From Allosediminivita pacifica (lineage in GTDB: Bacteria; Pseudomonadota; Alphaproteobacteria; Rhodobacterales; Rhodobacteraceae): a stretch of 64,000 bases of DNA. Below the pieces are notes generated by a model. That model was given only the letters and a program-made list of their open reading frames with translations, made no database searches and was not told where the DNA came from. The position numbers were made by a program, and so were the translations under genes. Where the stretch lies: contig NZ_QBKN01000011.1 of the NCBI RefSeq assembly GCF_003054175.1, positions 81,425 through 145,424 on the forward strand. The letters run 5' to 3'. This document shows, in pieces, positions 7,761-17,400 of the stretch; positions within the stretch are counted from its first letter, which is position 1, and every line of letters begins with the position of its first letter.

Positions 7761-8306
7761 ATGCTGGATCTCGAAATGAAATTCTGCCGCTTCGAGGCGG
7801 AGGTGACGGTGGCCGAGGGGCACCGGATCGAGGGATACGCCTCGCTTTTCGGGGCGTGCGACCAGGGTGGCGACGTGGTGGCGCAGGGCGCCTATGCGCG
7901 CAGCCTTCAGCGGCTTCAGTCCGAGGGGCGGTCGGTCAAGATGCTCTGGCAGCACGACCCGGCCCAGCCCATCGGCATCTGGGAGGAGGTCCGCGAGGAC
8001 GGTCGCGGGCTTTTCGTCAAGGGGCGGCTGCTTGAAGACGTGAGCCGCGCCCGCGAGGCGAAGGCGCTGATCGAGGCAGGGGCCATCGACGGCCTGTCGA
8101 TTGGTTACCGCACTGTGAAATCACGCAAATCGGAGGCGGGTCACCGCGTCCTGACGGAACTGGAGCTCTGGGAAGTGTCGCTGGTGACCTTCCCGATGCT
8201 GCCCAGTGCGCGCGTGGCGGCCAAGGGCGACGCGCCCGAGGAAGTCATGCTGCGCGACCTGGCGAGTGTCCTCGAGGACGCGCGCCGCAACCTGGCGGAC
8301 AGCTGA
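7761..8306 (+). CDS. GTA g4, HK97 family prohead protease
   Basis: A 181-residue serine protease of the HK97 prohead type (peptidase family U35/S78), which trims capsid protein during head maturation. Family features are GYASLFGACDQGGDVVAQGA near the N-terminus, the LWQHDPAQPIG segment with the catalytic His near residue 59, and IDGLSIGYR with the catalytic Ser. The start follows an AGGGAA-type ribosome binding site. It sits directly upstream of its expected substrate, the capsid gene. Confidence 0.94.
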   Translation: MLDLEMKFCRFEAEVTVAEGHRIEGYASLFGACDQGGDVVAQGAYARSLQRLQSEGRSVKMLWQHDPAQPIGIWEEVREDGRGLFVKGRLLEDVSRAREAKALIEAGAIDGLSIGYRTVKSRKSEAGHRVLTELELWEVSLVTFPMLPSARVAAKGDAPEEVMLRDLASVLEDARRNLADS

Positions 8307-8337
8307 CGCGCCGCCCATCGACATGGGGAATTTTGCC

Positions 8338-9519
8338 ATGAGCACGACCGGGACCTCGTCTCGGACCGGGGAGGATCTGTCCCCGGCCGCCCGGGTGAGC
8401 GCCGCGATGGCGGGGCTGATCGGGGACTTCAAGGCCATGCAGGCAGACCTGCAGGGCAAGCTTCAGAAACAGGAAGAGCGACTGACCATGCTGGATCACA
8501 AGACCGCCCATCACGCGCGCCCGGCGCTGTCCACCGCGGCCGAACCCGACGCGCCGCATCAGAAGGCCTTCGACGCCTACCTTCGCAGTGGCGAGGATGA
8601 CGGGCTGCGCGGGCTCGAACTCGAAAGCAAGGCGATGTCCACGGCGATCAACTCGGACGGCGGTTATCTTGTCGATCCGCAGACCGCCGAGACGATCCGC
8701 TCGACGCTTGCGAGCACGGCCTCGATCCGCAGCGTGGCGAGCATCGTGAACGTCGAGGCGGGCAGCTTCGACGTGCTGATCGACCGCAACGACGCAAGTG
8801 CCGGATGGGCGAACGAAACCGATGCGACCGCCGAGACCGGCACGCCGACCGTCGAGCGGATCTCGATCCCGCTTTACGAGCTGAACGCGCTGCCGAAGAT
8901 CTCGCAACGCCTGCTGGACGACACGGCGTTTGACGTCGAGGCCTGGCTGGCCGGGCGCATCGCCGACAAGTTCGCCCGTGCCGAGGCGGTGGCCTTCGTG
9001 TCGGGTGACGGGCAGGACAAGCCGCGCGGCTTCCTGAACCATGCCACCGTGGACAATGAGGTCTGGACCTGGGGCAATATCGGCTACGTGCCCACCGGCA
9101 TCGCCGACACCATCGGCAGCGGCGATACGCTGATCGACCTGGTGTATTCGCTGGGCGCGCAGTACCGGGCCAAGGCCACCTTCGTGCTGAATTCCCGCAC
9201 GGCAGGCGAGCTGCGCAAGCTCAAGGACAACGACGGGCGCCATCTCTGGTCCGACGGCCTTGCCGCGGCCGAGCCGGCCCGTCTTCTGGGCTACCCGGTG
9301 CTGATCTCGGAGCAGATGCCGGACATCGACGCGGGAACGTACCCGATCGCATTCGGCGATTTCGGGGCGGGCTACACCATCGCCGAGCGGCCGGATCTGC
9401 GCGTCCTGCGGGACCCGTTCAGCGCCAAGCCGCACGTGCTCTTCTATGCCACCAAGCGTGTCGGCGGCGACGTGACCGATTTCGCCGCGATCAAGCTGCT
9501 GCGCTGCGCGGTGAGCTGA
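8338..9519 (+). CDS. GTA g5, HK97-type major capsid protein
   Basis: A 393-residue HK97-fold capsid protein. Residues to about 65 are charged and predicted helical (a coiled delta-domain with QKQEERLTMLDHKTAHH), and are expected to be removed by the prohead protease. The rest shows the HK97 pattern, including GGYLVDPQTAETI, the SGDGQDKPRGFL loop and the C-terminal RVGGDVTDFAAIKLLR. The ATG at 8338 is preceded by GGGGAA, and an in-frame ATG at 8323 is possible. A hairpin follows the stop, separating it from the head-tail genes. Confidence 0.96.
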   Translation: MSTTGTSSRTGEDLSPAARVSAAMAGLIGDFKAMQADLQGKLQKQEERLTMLDHKTAHHARPALSTAAEPDAPHQKAFDAYLRSGEDDGLRGLELESKAMSTAINSDGGYLVDPQTAETIRSTLASTASIRSVASIVNVEAGSFDVLIDRNDASAGWANETDATAETGTPTVERISIPLYELNALPKISQRLLDDTAFDVEAWLAGRIADKFARAEAVAFVSGDGQDKPRGFLNHATVDNEVWTWGNIGYVPTGIADTIGSGDTLIDLVYSLGAQYRAKATFVLNSRTAGELRKLKDNDGRHLWSDGLAAAEPARLLGYPVLISEQMPDIDAGTYPIAFGDFGAGYTIAERPDLRVLRDPFSAKPHVLFYATKRVGGDVTDFAAIKLLRCAVS

Positions 9520-9530
9520 AGCTGAGCCGT

Positions 9531-9559
9531 CGGGAGGGTCTTCGACGGAGGCCCTCCCG
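9531..9559 (+). promoter_or_regulatory. hairpin after the capsid gene
   Basis: CGGGAGGG (9531-9538) pairs with CCCTCCCG (9552-9559) around a 13-base loop, followed by TTTC. It lies 12 bases after the capsid stop and before g6. It could be a weak terminator or an mRNA 3'-end stabiliser that favours capsid over downstream gene products. Confidence 0.55.
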
Positions 9560-9615
9560 TTTCGGGCCGGACCGGACCTTCGTGCCGGGATGGCCGCCCG
9601 AGCGGGAGACGAGAC

Positions 9616-10209
9616 ATGATGTTGGTGGAAGAAGGCCAAGTGCCCGAGGCGGCCCTTCCGGTCGATGCGCTGAAGGCGCATCTGCGGCTGGGAACGGGCT
9701 TTGACGAGGAAAGCGTTCAGGACGGGGTGCTTGGCTCTTTCCTGCGGGCGGCCATGGCGGCGGTCGAGGCCCGGACCTCCAAGGCGCTGATCACGCGCGG
9801 TTTCGTCCTGACTCTGAACGACTGGCGGGATCCCTGCGCGCAGGTCCTGCCGCTTGCCCCGGTCGAGAGCGTGACCGACGTGACGCTGGTGGACGGATAC
9901 GGTGTGGCGACCACGGTCGATCCGGCGCTCTACCGGCTGCAACCCGACGCGCATGCGCCCCGCCTGCGCCCGCGCGGCGCGGCGCTGCCGCGGGTGGCCG
10001 GCGCCGGCGCGGTGGAGATCCGCTTTCGCGCGGGGTTCGGCGCGGCCTTCACGGATGTCCCTGCCGACCTCGCGCAGGCGGTGATGCTGCTGGCGGCGCA
10101 CTATTACGAATACCGCGACGAGACCTCGCTTGGCGAAGGCTGCATGCCCTTCGGCGTGGCCTCGCTGGTGGCGCGCTATCGTCCGCTTCGGTTGGGGGCG
10201 GCGGGATGA
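9616..10209 (+). CDS. GTA g6, head-tail connector (adaptor) protein
   Basis: A 197-residue protein matching the phage head-tail connector family found directly after the capsid gene (RcGTA g6, HK97 gp6/phiE125 gp8-like). It contains the family-like LKAHLRLGTGFDEESVQDG helix region and later FRAGFGAAFTDVPADLAQAV with LLAAHYYEYRDET. It forms the ring between portal and tail. The last four bases overlap the start of g7 (ATGA), so translation is coupled. Confidence 0.9.
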   Translation: MMLVEEGQVPEAALPVDALKAHLRLGTGFDEESVQDGVLGSFLRAAMAAVEARTSKALITRGFVLTLNDWRDPCAQVLPLAPVESVTDVTLVDGYGVATTVDPALYRLQPDAHAPRLRPRGAALPRVAGAGAVEIRFRAGFGAAFTDVPADLAQAVMLLAAHYYEYRDETSLGEGCMPFGVASLVARYRPLRLGAAG

Positions 10210-10544
10210 GTGTGCCGCAGCTCAATCGCCGCCTGACCCTCGAGGCGCCGGAGCGCGTGGCCGACGGGGCCGGGGGGTTCGTGGAGATCTGGGTGCCGCT
10301 CGGCACGCTCTGGGCCGAGATCCAGCCGCGCACCGGGCGCGTCACCAGCGGAGAGGTCGGTTCGGTTTCCGTCGCGGCCTTCCGGATCGTCGTGCGGGCG
10401 GCGGTTCACGGATCGACGGCCCGACCCGTCGCAGGCCAGCGCTTTGCTATGGGGCCGCGGCGCTTCCTGATCGAGAGCGTGACCGAGGTCGAGCCGCGGG
10501 CTCTCTACTTCGTCTGCGATGCCGAAGAGGAGGTTGCCACGTGA
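10206..10544 (+). CDS. GTA g7, head closure/stopper protein
   Basis: A 112-residue beta-rich protein of the phage head-tail joining family (SPP1 gp16-like). It opens with LNRRLTLEAPERVADGAGGF, followed by W-x-P-L-G-T-L-W-A-E, typical of the stopper that seals the packaged head. It overlaps g6 and g8 by four bases on each side. Confidence 0.88.
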   Translation: MSVPQLNRRLTLEAPERVADGAGGFVEIWVPLGTLWAEIQPRTGRVTSGEVGSVSVAAFRIVVRAAVHGSTARPVAGQRFAMGPRRFLIESVTEVEPRALYFVCDAEEEVAT

Positions 10545-10948
10545 GCTACGGGATTTCCGCCGCCCTGCAGGAGGCCGTCTACGCGCGCCTGCTTGGCAGT
10601 GCACAGCTGACGGAGATCGTCGGGAGTGCCGTCTATGACGAGCTGCCGCCGGGGCCGATGCCGTCGCTTTACGTCGCGCTGGGGCCCGAGAAGGTGCGCG
10701 ATGCATCGGACGTGGCAACCGCCGCCGCCAGGCACGATTTCACAGTGTCGGTGGTGACCGAAAGCGCGGGGTTCCAGACCGCGAAGGCCGCCGCCGGGGC
10801 CGTGAGCGACGCGCTCAACGGCGCGGCGATGACGCTGGGGCGCGGCCACCTTGTGGGGCTGTGGTTCCGCCAAGCGCGGGCGACGCGCGAAAGCGGCGGG
10901 CTGCGCCGCATCGACATGACCTTCCGCGCGCATGTGGAAGACGACTGA
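10541..10948 (+). CDS. GTA g8, DUF3168 tail terminator/completion protein
   Basis: A 135-residue DUF3168-type protein with the family-like LQEAVYARLLG, VYDELPPG and PSLYVALG segments and a C-terminal IDMTFRAHVED. Proteins of this family cap the tail tube where it meets the head. The start is GTG at 10541, with GAGGAGG eight bases upstream, overlapping the g7 stop as GTGA. Confidence 0.87.
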   Translation: MSYGISAALQEAVYARLLGSAQLTEIVGSAVYDELPPGPMPSLYVALGPEKVRDASDVATAAARHDFTVSVVTESAGFQTAKAAAGAVSDALNGAAMTLGRGHLVGLWFRQARATRESGGLRRIDMTFRAHVEDD

Positions 10949-10969
10949 TTTCAGCAAGGAGACGGGACC

Positions 10970-11383
10970 ATGAGTGCCCAGAACGGCAAGGATCTTCTGA
11001 TCAAGATGGACGTGAGCGGTGCGGGCCAGTTCGAGACGCTGGCAGGGCTGCGGGCAAGCCGCATCGCCTTCAACGCCGAGACGGTGGATGTCACCTCTCT
11101 GGAAAGCCAGGGCGGCTGGCGCGAGCTGCTGGCCGGGGCCGGGGTGAAATCGGCGAGCCTGACCGGTGCGGGGGTCTTCAAGGATGCGCAGACCGATGCA
11201 AGGGCGCGCGAGGTCTTCTTCAACGCGCAGATGCCGGACTTCCAGGTGGTGATCCCCGATTTCGGCACCGTCGAGGGGCCGTTCCAGCTGACCGCCATCG
11301 AATATGCCGGCAATCACGACGGCGAGGCGACCTACGAATTGTCTCTGGCCTCGGCCGGCGCCCTGAGCTTCACGGCAGCCTGA
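10970..11383 (+). CDS. GTA g9, major tail (tube) protein
   Basis: A 137-residue tail tube protein (phage major tail protein TP901-1 family). Typical segments are NGKDLLIKMD at the N-terminus, ETVDVTSLES, and FEGPFQ-like VEGPFQLTAIEYAGNHDGEA near the C-terminus. Many copies stack to form the tube. Its stop overlaps the next start (TGATG). Confidence 0.92.
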   Translation: MSAQNGKDLLIKMDVSGAGQFETLAGLRASRIAFNAETVDVTSLESQGGWRELLAGAGVKSASLTGAGVFKDAQTDARAREVFFNAQMPDFQVVIPDFGTVEGPFQLTAIEYAGNHDGEATYELSLASAGALSFTAA

Positions 11384-11703
11384 TGGCGAACCCCTGGCGA
11401 GGCGAGGTGCCGATGGTCATCGATGGCAAGCGCCGGATCATGCGGCTGACACTCGGCGCGCTGGCCGAGCTGGAGGCCGAGCTTGGCGAAGGATCGCTGG
11501 TGGATCTCGTGCAACGCTTCGAGGGCGGGCGCTACTGCGCGCGCGATGTGCTCGCACTGGTGGTGGCCGGCCTGCGCGGCGGCGGTTGGCGCGGTGATGC
11601 GGCAGACCTGCGCTGCGCCGAGATCGAGGGCGGGCCGCTGGCGGCGGCGCAGGCGGCAGCGACGCTGCTTGCCCGCGCCTTCGCGACGCCAGGACCGGAA
11701 TGA
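11383..11703 (+). CDS. GTA g10, tail assembly chaperone-like protein
   Basis: A 106-residue protein of the GTA family corresponding to g10 (Phage_TAC_11 type). It has a short basic N-terminus, then LTLGALAELEAELGEGSLVD, and a predicted helical C-terminus. With the following small gene it occupies the position of the two tail assembly chaperones upstream of the tape measure gene. No slippery frameshift site is needed because the second protein has its own ATG. Confidence 0.85.
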   Translation: MANPWRGEVPMVIDGKRRIMRLTLGALAELEAELGEGSLVDLVQRFEGGRYCARDVLALVVAGLRGGGWRGDAADLRCAEIEGGPLAAAQAAATLLARAFATPGPE

Positions 11704-11897
11704 GTGCCTTTGACTGGCCGGGACTGCTGCGCGCGGGGCTGCAGGAGCTTCGGATTCGACCCGAGCAGTTCTGGGCGCTCACCCCGGCAGAGCTTTCGCT
11801 GATGCTGGGGCAGCCGCAGGGCGGTGGTGCCATGGGGCGCGGTGCGCTGGAGCGGATGATGGCGGCCTATCCCGACCGGACGGAGGATGAGGGATGA
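11700..11897 (+). CDS. GTA g10.1, small tail assembly chaperone
   Basis: A 65-residue protein of the Phage_TAC_6/rcc01693-like family (FDWPGLLRAGL, then LRIRPEQFWALTPAELSLML). It overlaps the g10 stop and the tape measure start by four bases each. Its position implies a role in folding the tape measure protein during tail assembly. Confidence 0.85.
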   Translation: MSAFDWPGLLRAGLQELRIRPEQFWALTPAELSLMLGQPQGGGAMGRGALERMMAAYPDRTEDEG

Positions 11898-12541
11898 TGG
11901 ATTTCGAAGATATCGGCGAGCTGGGCGACGAGATCGCGGCGCTCGAAACCTCGCTCGGCGGCGTGGCCGGCATGGCAGCGGCGTTCGATGCCGAGCTCAG
12001 GCGGGTGCATTCGTCGTTCGGTGCAACGGCACGCACGGCGGGATCGCTAGAACGCTCGCTCAGCCGCGGCGTGGCGCGGGCCATCGACGGGCTGGTGCTG
12101 GACGGGATCAGCCTGTCGGACGCGCTGCGCGGCGTCGCGGATTCCATGGTGAACGCGGCCTGGCGCGCGGCCGTGCGGCCCGTGGCGGACCACATCGGTG
12201 GTGCGGTCACATCGGGCATCGGCAGTCTCTTTGGCGCGGTCACGCCCTTCGCGAAGGGGGGCAGTTTCTCGCAAGGACGGGAGCGTGGCGTCGTCGGGGC
12301 GCCGACCGCCTTTCCGATGCGCCGAGGCCTCGGGCTCATGGGCGAGGCGGGCCCCGAGGCGGTGCTGCCGCTGTCGCGCGGAGCCGACGGGGCACTTGGC
12401 GTGCGGATGCAGGGGCAGGCGGCGCCTGCGCAGGTCGTCATCAATATCTCGACGCCCGATGTCGAGGGCTTCCGCCGCAGCCAGAGCCAGATCGCCGCGC
12501 AGATGGGCCGGGCGCTGAGCGCCGGCGCGCGCAACAGGTGA
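11894..12541 (+). CDS. GTA g11, short tail tape measure protein
   Basis: A 215-residue tape measure-like protein, very short compared with phage homologues, as is usual for RcGTA with its small siphovirus-like particle. The N-terminal part is helical, the centre has glycine- and alanine-rich hydrophobic stretches, and the region near residue 150 has the tape-measure motif GLGLMGEAGPEAVLPLSRG. Confidence 0.9.
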   Translation: MMDFEDIGELGDEIAALETSLGGVAGMAAAFDAELRRVHSSFGATARTAGSLERSLSRGVARAIDGLVLDGISLSDALRGVADSMVNAAWRAAVRPVADHIGGAVTSGIGSLFGAVTPFAKGGSFSQGRERGVVGAPTAFPMRRGLGLMGEAGPEAVLPLSRGADGALGVRMQGQAAPAQVVINISTPDVEGFRRSQSQIAAQMGRALSAGARNR

Positions 12542-12551
12542 GGAGAGGGTC

Positions 12552-13184
12552 ATGGGCTTTCACGAGGTGAGATTTCCCGCGAACCTGAGTTTCGGCGCGC
12601 TCGGCGGGCCGGAACGCAGGACCGATATCGTCACGCTGACCAGCGGTTTCGAAGAGCGAAACACACCCTGGGCCCATTCGCGCAGGCGGTGGGACGCGGG
12701 ACTGGGGCTGCAGTCGCTCGACGATCTTGCGGCGCTGATCGCCTTCTTCGAGGCACGTCGCGGGCAATTGCACGGCTTCCGCTGGAAGGACTGGGCGGAT
12801 CACAAGTCCTGTGCACCTTCGGGAGAGCCCGCCGCGGACGACCAGGTGATCGGCACCGGCGATGGCGCGACGGACGAGTTCTCGCTGACGAAAACCTATC
12901 GCTCGGGCGGCGCGGAGTATGTGCGTCCCATCGCCAAGCCGGTCGTGGGGTCGGTTCTGGTGGCCGTCGGTGGCGTCCTGCAGGTGCAGGGCGCGGACTT
13001 TGAGGTGGACGAAACCGAGGGCCTCGTGACGATGGCCTCGGCCCCGGCGGTGGGTGTTGCGGTGACCGCAGGGTTCGCCTTTGACGTGCCGGTGCGTTTC
13101 GACACCGACCGGATCGAGATCAGCGCCGCGACCTTCCAGGCGGGACAGGTGCCCAGCGTGCCGGTGGTGGAGCTGCGGGTCTGA
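12552..13184 (+). CDS. GTA g12, distal tail protein (DUF2460)
   Basis: A 210-residue DUF2460/TIGR02217 protein, the distal tail component that starts the baseplate. Recognisable segments are FHEVRFPANLSFGALGGPER near the start, and RRWDAGLG followed by FRWKDWADH. It is preceded by GAGAGGG and its stop overlaps the ATG of g13. Confidence 0.92.
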   Translation: MGFHEVRFPANLSFGALGGPERRTDIVTLTSGFEERNTPWAHSRRRWDAGLGLQSLDDLAALIAFFEARRGQLHGFRWKDWADHKSCAPSGEPAADDQVIGTGDGATDEFSLTKTYRSGGAEYVRPIAKPVVGSVLVAVGGVLQVQGADFEVDETEGLVTMASAPAVGVAVTAGFAFDVPVRFDTDRIEISAATFQAGQVPSVPVVELRV

Positions 13185-14062
13185 TGGCGGGCAGGGATGA
13201 TCTGCACGCCCATCTTGCCGGCGGTTGCACGACGGTGGCGCGCTGCTGGGCGATCACCCGGCGCGACGGCGTGCGGCTCGGCTTCACCGATCACGACGCG
13301 GACCTTGCCTTTGACGGGCTCGTATTCCGGGTTGGGACGGGATTGACCGCGCGGGCGCTGGAAACCTCGACGGGGCTGTCGGTCGACAATTCCGAGGCCA
13401 TGGGCGCGCTGAGCGATGCAGCGATCCGCGAGACGGACATCGCGGCGGGACGCTACGACGGGGCCGAGGTCGTTGCCTGGACGGTGAACTGGGCGGACGT
13501 TGCAGCGCGCAAGGTGATCTTCCGCGGCACACTGGGCGAGATCCGCCGTGGCGGCGGCGCCTTTCACGCCGAGCTGCGCGGCTTGAGCGAAGCTTTGAAC
13601 CGGCCGTTCGGGCGCGTCTACCAGAAGGTCTGCGACGCCGTGCTCGGCGACAGCGCCTGCGGTGTCGATACCAGCGACAGCGCGTTTTCCTGGGAAGGGC
13701 CGGTCGAGGCGGCGGAAGAGGGCCGCAGGCTTTGGCTCGGGGCTGCGCATGCCGAGGGCTGGTTTACGCGCGGCAGCCTGACAGTGCTGACCGGCGAGGC
13801 AGCGGGTCTGAGCGAAGGCATCAAGCGTGACCTCGCCGATCCCGTCGGACGCCGGATCGACCTCTGGACGCCGGTGCGCGCCGAGATTGCCCCGGGCGAC
13901 ATGGTTCGGCTGGTGGCCGGATGCGACAAGCGGGTGGAGACCTGTCGCGAGAAGTTCGGAAATCTTCTGAATTTTCAGGGCTTTCCAGATATTCCTGAAG
14001 AAGACTGGATGACGGTTTCGCCCGCGCATGCCGCCCGCCGCGACGGGGGCAGCCGGAGATGA
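13184..14062 (+). CDS. GTA g13, tail hub protein (DUF2163)
   Basis: A 292-residue DUF2163/BR0599-type baseplate hub protein. Typical segments are TVARCWAITRRDGVRLGFTD near residue 15-35 and a cysteine pattern around VCDAVLGDSACGVD. The C-terminal end has GCDKRVETCREKFGN followed by NFQGFPDIPEED. The paired cysteines suggest an iron-sulphur or metal site as seen in tail hub proteins. It overlaps g14 by four bases. Confidence 0.93.
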   Translation: MAGRDDLHAHLAGGCTTVARCWAITRRDGVRLGFTDHDADLAFDGLVFRVGTGLTARALETSTGLSVDNSEAMGALSDAAIRETDIAAGRYDGAEVVAWTVNWADVAARKVIFRGTLGEIRRGGGAFHAELRGLSEALNRPFGRVYQKVCDAVLGDSACGVDTSDSAFSWEGPVEAAEEGRRLWLGAAHAEGWFTRGSLTVLTGEAAGLSEGIKRDLADPVGRRIDLWTPVRAEIAPGDMVRLVAGCDKRVETCREKFGNLLNFQGFPDIPEEDWMTVSPAHAARRDGGSRR

Positions 14063-14493
14063 GCGCCTATGTAATCGCGGCGCGCGGCTGGATCGGCACG
14101 CCCTACCTCCACCAGGCCTCGTGCAAGACCGGCGGCTGCGATTGTCTCGGCCTGCTGCGCGGTGTCTGGCGCGAGGTGCTCGGGCCTGAGCCCGAGCTGC
14201 CGCCCGCCTACAGCCCGGACTGGTCCGAACCGCAGGGCGAAGAGCGGCTCTGGGCCGCGGCCCTGCGGCATCTGCAGCCGAAGCCCCTCACGCAGGAGCA
14301 CGCTGGCGACGTCCTGCTGTTCCGCATGCGGTCGGGCGCCGTGGCCAAGCACCTCGGGCTTCAGGCGTGCGTCGGCCCGGAGGTCAGCTTCATCCATGCC
14401 TACAGCGGCCACGGCGTGATCGAGAGCGCGCTGACGGCCCCGTGGCGGCGGCGAATCGTGGCGCGCTTGGCCTTTCCCGAAAGGAGCGAATGA
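14059..14493 (+). CDS. GTA g14, NlpC/P60 cell-wall peptidase
   Basis: A 144-residue NlpC/P60 cysteine peptidase carried in the tail tip, thought to cut recipient peptidoglycan cross-links so DNA can enter. The nucleophile cysteine is in GGCDCLGLLRG near residue 34, the catalytic His in AVAKHLGLQ near 98, and a further His in FIHAYSG. The family length is about 140-150 residues. Its stop overlaps the start region of g15. Confidence 0.93.
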   Translation: MSAYVIAARGWIGTPYLHQASCKTGGCDCLGLLRGVWREVLGPEPELPPAYSPDWSEPQGEERLWAAALRHLQPKPLTQEHAGDVLLFRMRSGAVAKHLGLQACVGPEVSFIHAYSGHGVIESALTAPWRRRIVARLAFPERSE

Positions 14494-17400
14494 TGGCAAC
14501 ACTGGTGCTTTCCGCCGCTGGCGCGGCGCTTGGCAGTTCCGTCGGAGGCACGGTCCTTGGCCTCTCGATGACGGCGGTGGGCCGCTTCGCGGGCGCGACG
14601 CTGGGGCGGATGATCGACCAGCGCGTTCTGGGGCGCGGGGCCGAGCCGGTCGAGACCGGCCGTATCGACCGCTTTCGCCTGAGCGGTGCGGGGGAGGGCG
14701 CGCCCGTGGCGCAGGTCTTCGGGCGCATGCGTGTGGGCGGGCACATCATCTGGGCGAGCAACTTCCGCGAGCACGCCTCGACCAGCGGTGGCGGCGGTGG
14801 CAAGGGGGCGCCCAGCCAGCCCGAAGTGCGCAGCTACAGCTACTCGGTCAGCCTCGCCCTCGCGCTCTGCGAGGGCGAGATCGCCGGCGTGAACCGCGCC
14901 TGGGCCGACGGGGCCGAAATCTCGGTGCCCGACCTGAACATGCGGGTCTATCGCGGCACGGCGGACCAGATGCCCGATCCCTGCATCGAGGCGGTGGAGG
15001 GCACCGGCAACGTGCCCGCCTACCGCGGCACGGCCTACTTGGTGATCGAGGATCTCAGGCTCGAGCGCTTTGGCAACCGCGTCCCGCAGTTCAGCTTCGA
15101 GGTGACGCGGCCCGAACTGGCGGATCCCGAGGACCTGACGCAGACGGTGCGAGGCGTCGCGCTCATTCCCGGCAGCGGCGAATATGCCCTGGCGACAGAC
15201 AAGGTCTTCGTGGCCGGAAGCGACGGGACCCTTGCAGCGAACGTGAACTCCCCCTCCGAAAGGCCCGACATCGAGATCTCGCTCGACCAGCTCCGCGACG
15301 AGCTGCCGGCCTGCGGGGCCGTTTCGCTGGTGGTGAGCTGGTTCGGTGACGACCTGCGCTGCGGCGACTGCACGATCCGGCCCAAGTACGAACGCCCGGA
15401 GGCCGAAGCCGACGACATGCCGTGGTCTGTGGCGGGGCTCTCGCGCGCCACGGCGCAGCAGGTCCCGGTCGAGGACGAGCGCCCGGTCTACGGCGGCACG
15501 CCCTCGGACCGCTCGGTGGTGCAGGCGATCCGCCATGCCCGCGACCGCGGCCTCGAGGTTGTCTACTATCCCTTCATCCTGATGGACCAGATGTCGGGGA
15601 ATGCTCTCCCCGACCCATATGGCGGCACCGAGCAGGCGCGGCTGCCCTGGCGCGGGCGGATCACCGCATCGCTGGCCCCGGGGCAGGTAGGAACACCCGA
15701 CGGCACGGCGCAGGTCGATGCCGAGGTCGCGGATTTCTTCGGCACGGCCTCTGCTGGCGACTTCGTCGTGACCTCCGATGGCATCACCTACGGCGGCCCG
15801 GACGAGTGGCGCTATCGGCGCTACGTGCTGCACCAGGCCGCGCTTTGCGCACAGGCGAGCGGGGTGGAGGCCTTCTGCATCGGCTCCGAACTGCGCGGCC
15901 TCACGACGCTGCGCGGCACCACTGGTTTCCCGGCGGTACAGGCCCTGCGGGATCTCGCCGCCGAATGCCGGGCGATCCTCGGTCCCGACGTGAAGATCGG
16001 CTATGCCGCCGACTGGAGCGAGTATTTCGGCTATCACCCCTCCGATGCCCCGGGCGACGTGTTCTTCCACCTAGATCCCCTCTGGGCGGATGACACGATC
16101 GACTTCATCGGCATCGACAACTACATGCCGCTATCCGACTGGCGCGACGACGAGGATCAGGCCGACGCCGCCTGGGGGACCGTGCACAACGCCGACTACC
16201 TTGCGGCCAACGTGGCCGGGGGCGAGGGCTTCGCGTGGTACTATGCGTCTGAGGCCGATCGCGCCGCGCAGAAGCGCACGCCGATCACCGATGGTGCCTA
16301 CAGCGAGCCGTGGGTCTGGCGTTACAAGGACATCCGCAGCTGGTGGGAGAATGCCCATCATGACCGCATCGGCGGCGTTCGGCAGGTCGCGCCCACCGAC
16401 TGGCAGCCGCGCAGCAAACCGATCTGGTTCACGGAGCTCGGCTGCCCCGCCGTCGACAAGGGCACGAACCAGCCCAACGTTTTCGTCGATCCGAAATCCT
16501 CGGAATCCGCGCTGCCGCATTTCTCGGGCGGGCAGCGTGACGACCTGATCCAGCGGCAATACCTGCGGGCCATGTATCGCCATTGGGGCGAGGCCGCGCA
16601 GAATCCGGTGTCCCCGCACTACGGCGGTCCGATGGTGGACCTCTCGCGCAGCTTCGTCTGGGCCTGGGACGCGCGGCCCTATCCTTGGTTCCCGGGCAAT
16701 ACCGCGCTCTGGTCTGACGGGCCGAACTACCAGCGTGGCCACTGGATCAGCGGCCGGGCCTCGTCTCGCACCCTGGCTTCTGTGGTTGCGGAGATCTGCG
16801 CACGGGCAGGTGTGACCGATATTGATACTTCGGGACTGCATGGCATCGTTCGTGGCTTCACGCTTTCCGAGACCGGAACCGCGCGGCAGGCGCTGCAGCC
16901 GCTGATGCTGGCGCACGGGTTCGATGCGGTGGAGCGTGACGGCACGCTCGTGTTTCGCAGCCGCACGGGGCGCGGGGCCATTCCCCTGTCGCGTCAGGAT
17001 CTCGCCGTGAGCGGGGATCTCGACGCCGACCTGATCGAAACCCGCGCGAGCGAGGCCGAGATGGCGGGCCGGGTGCGGGCGAGTTTTGTCCTCTCGGACG
17101 CCGATTTCCAGGTGGCGCAGGAAGAGGCCGTGCTGCCGGGCGGTGATCTTCCTTCCGTGTCGCAAAGCGAGCTTCCCCTGTCTCTGACCCGTGGCGACGG
17201 ACGGCAGACCGTGGACCGCTGGCTGTCCGAGGCGCGGCTCGCGCGCGACAGCCTGCGCTTTGCGCTGCCGCCTTCGAAGGCGACTATCGGCGCCGGGGAC
17301 GTCGTGTCGCTGCCGGGATCGTCGGGGCCGATCCTCGCACGCATCGACCGGCTTGAAGCGACTGAGCTTCTGCTGGCCGAGGCGGTGCGCCTCGATCCCG

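Noticed and set aside
8245..10101. 618-residue open frame on the minus strand across the capsid genes
   Set aside because: It is antisense to capsid and adaptor genes with unmistakable homology; composition is typical of a shadow frame.
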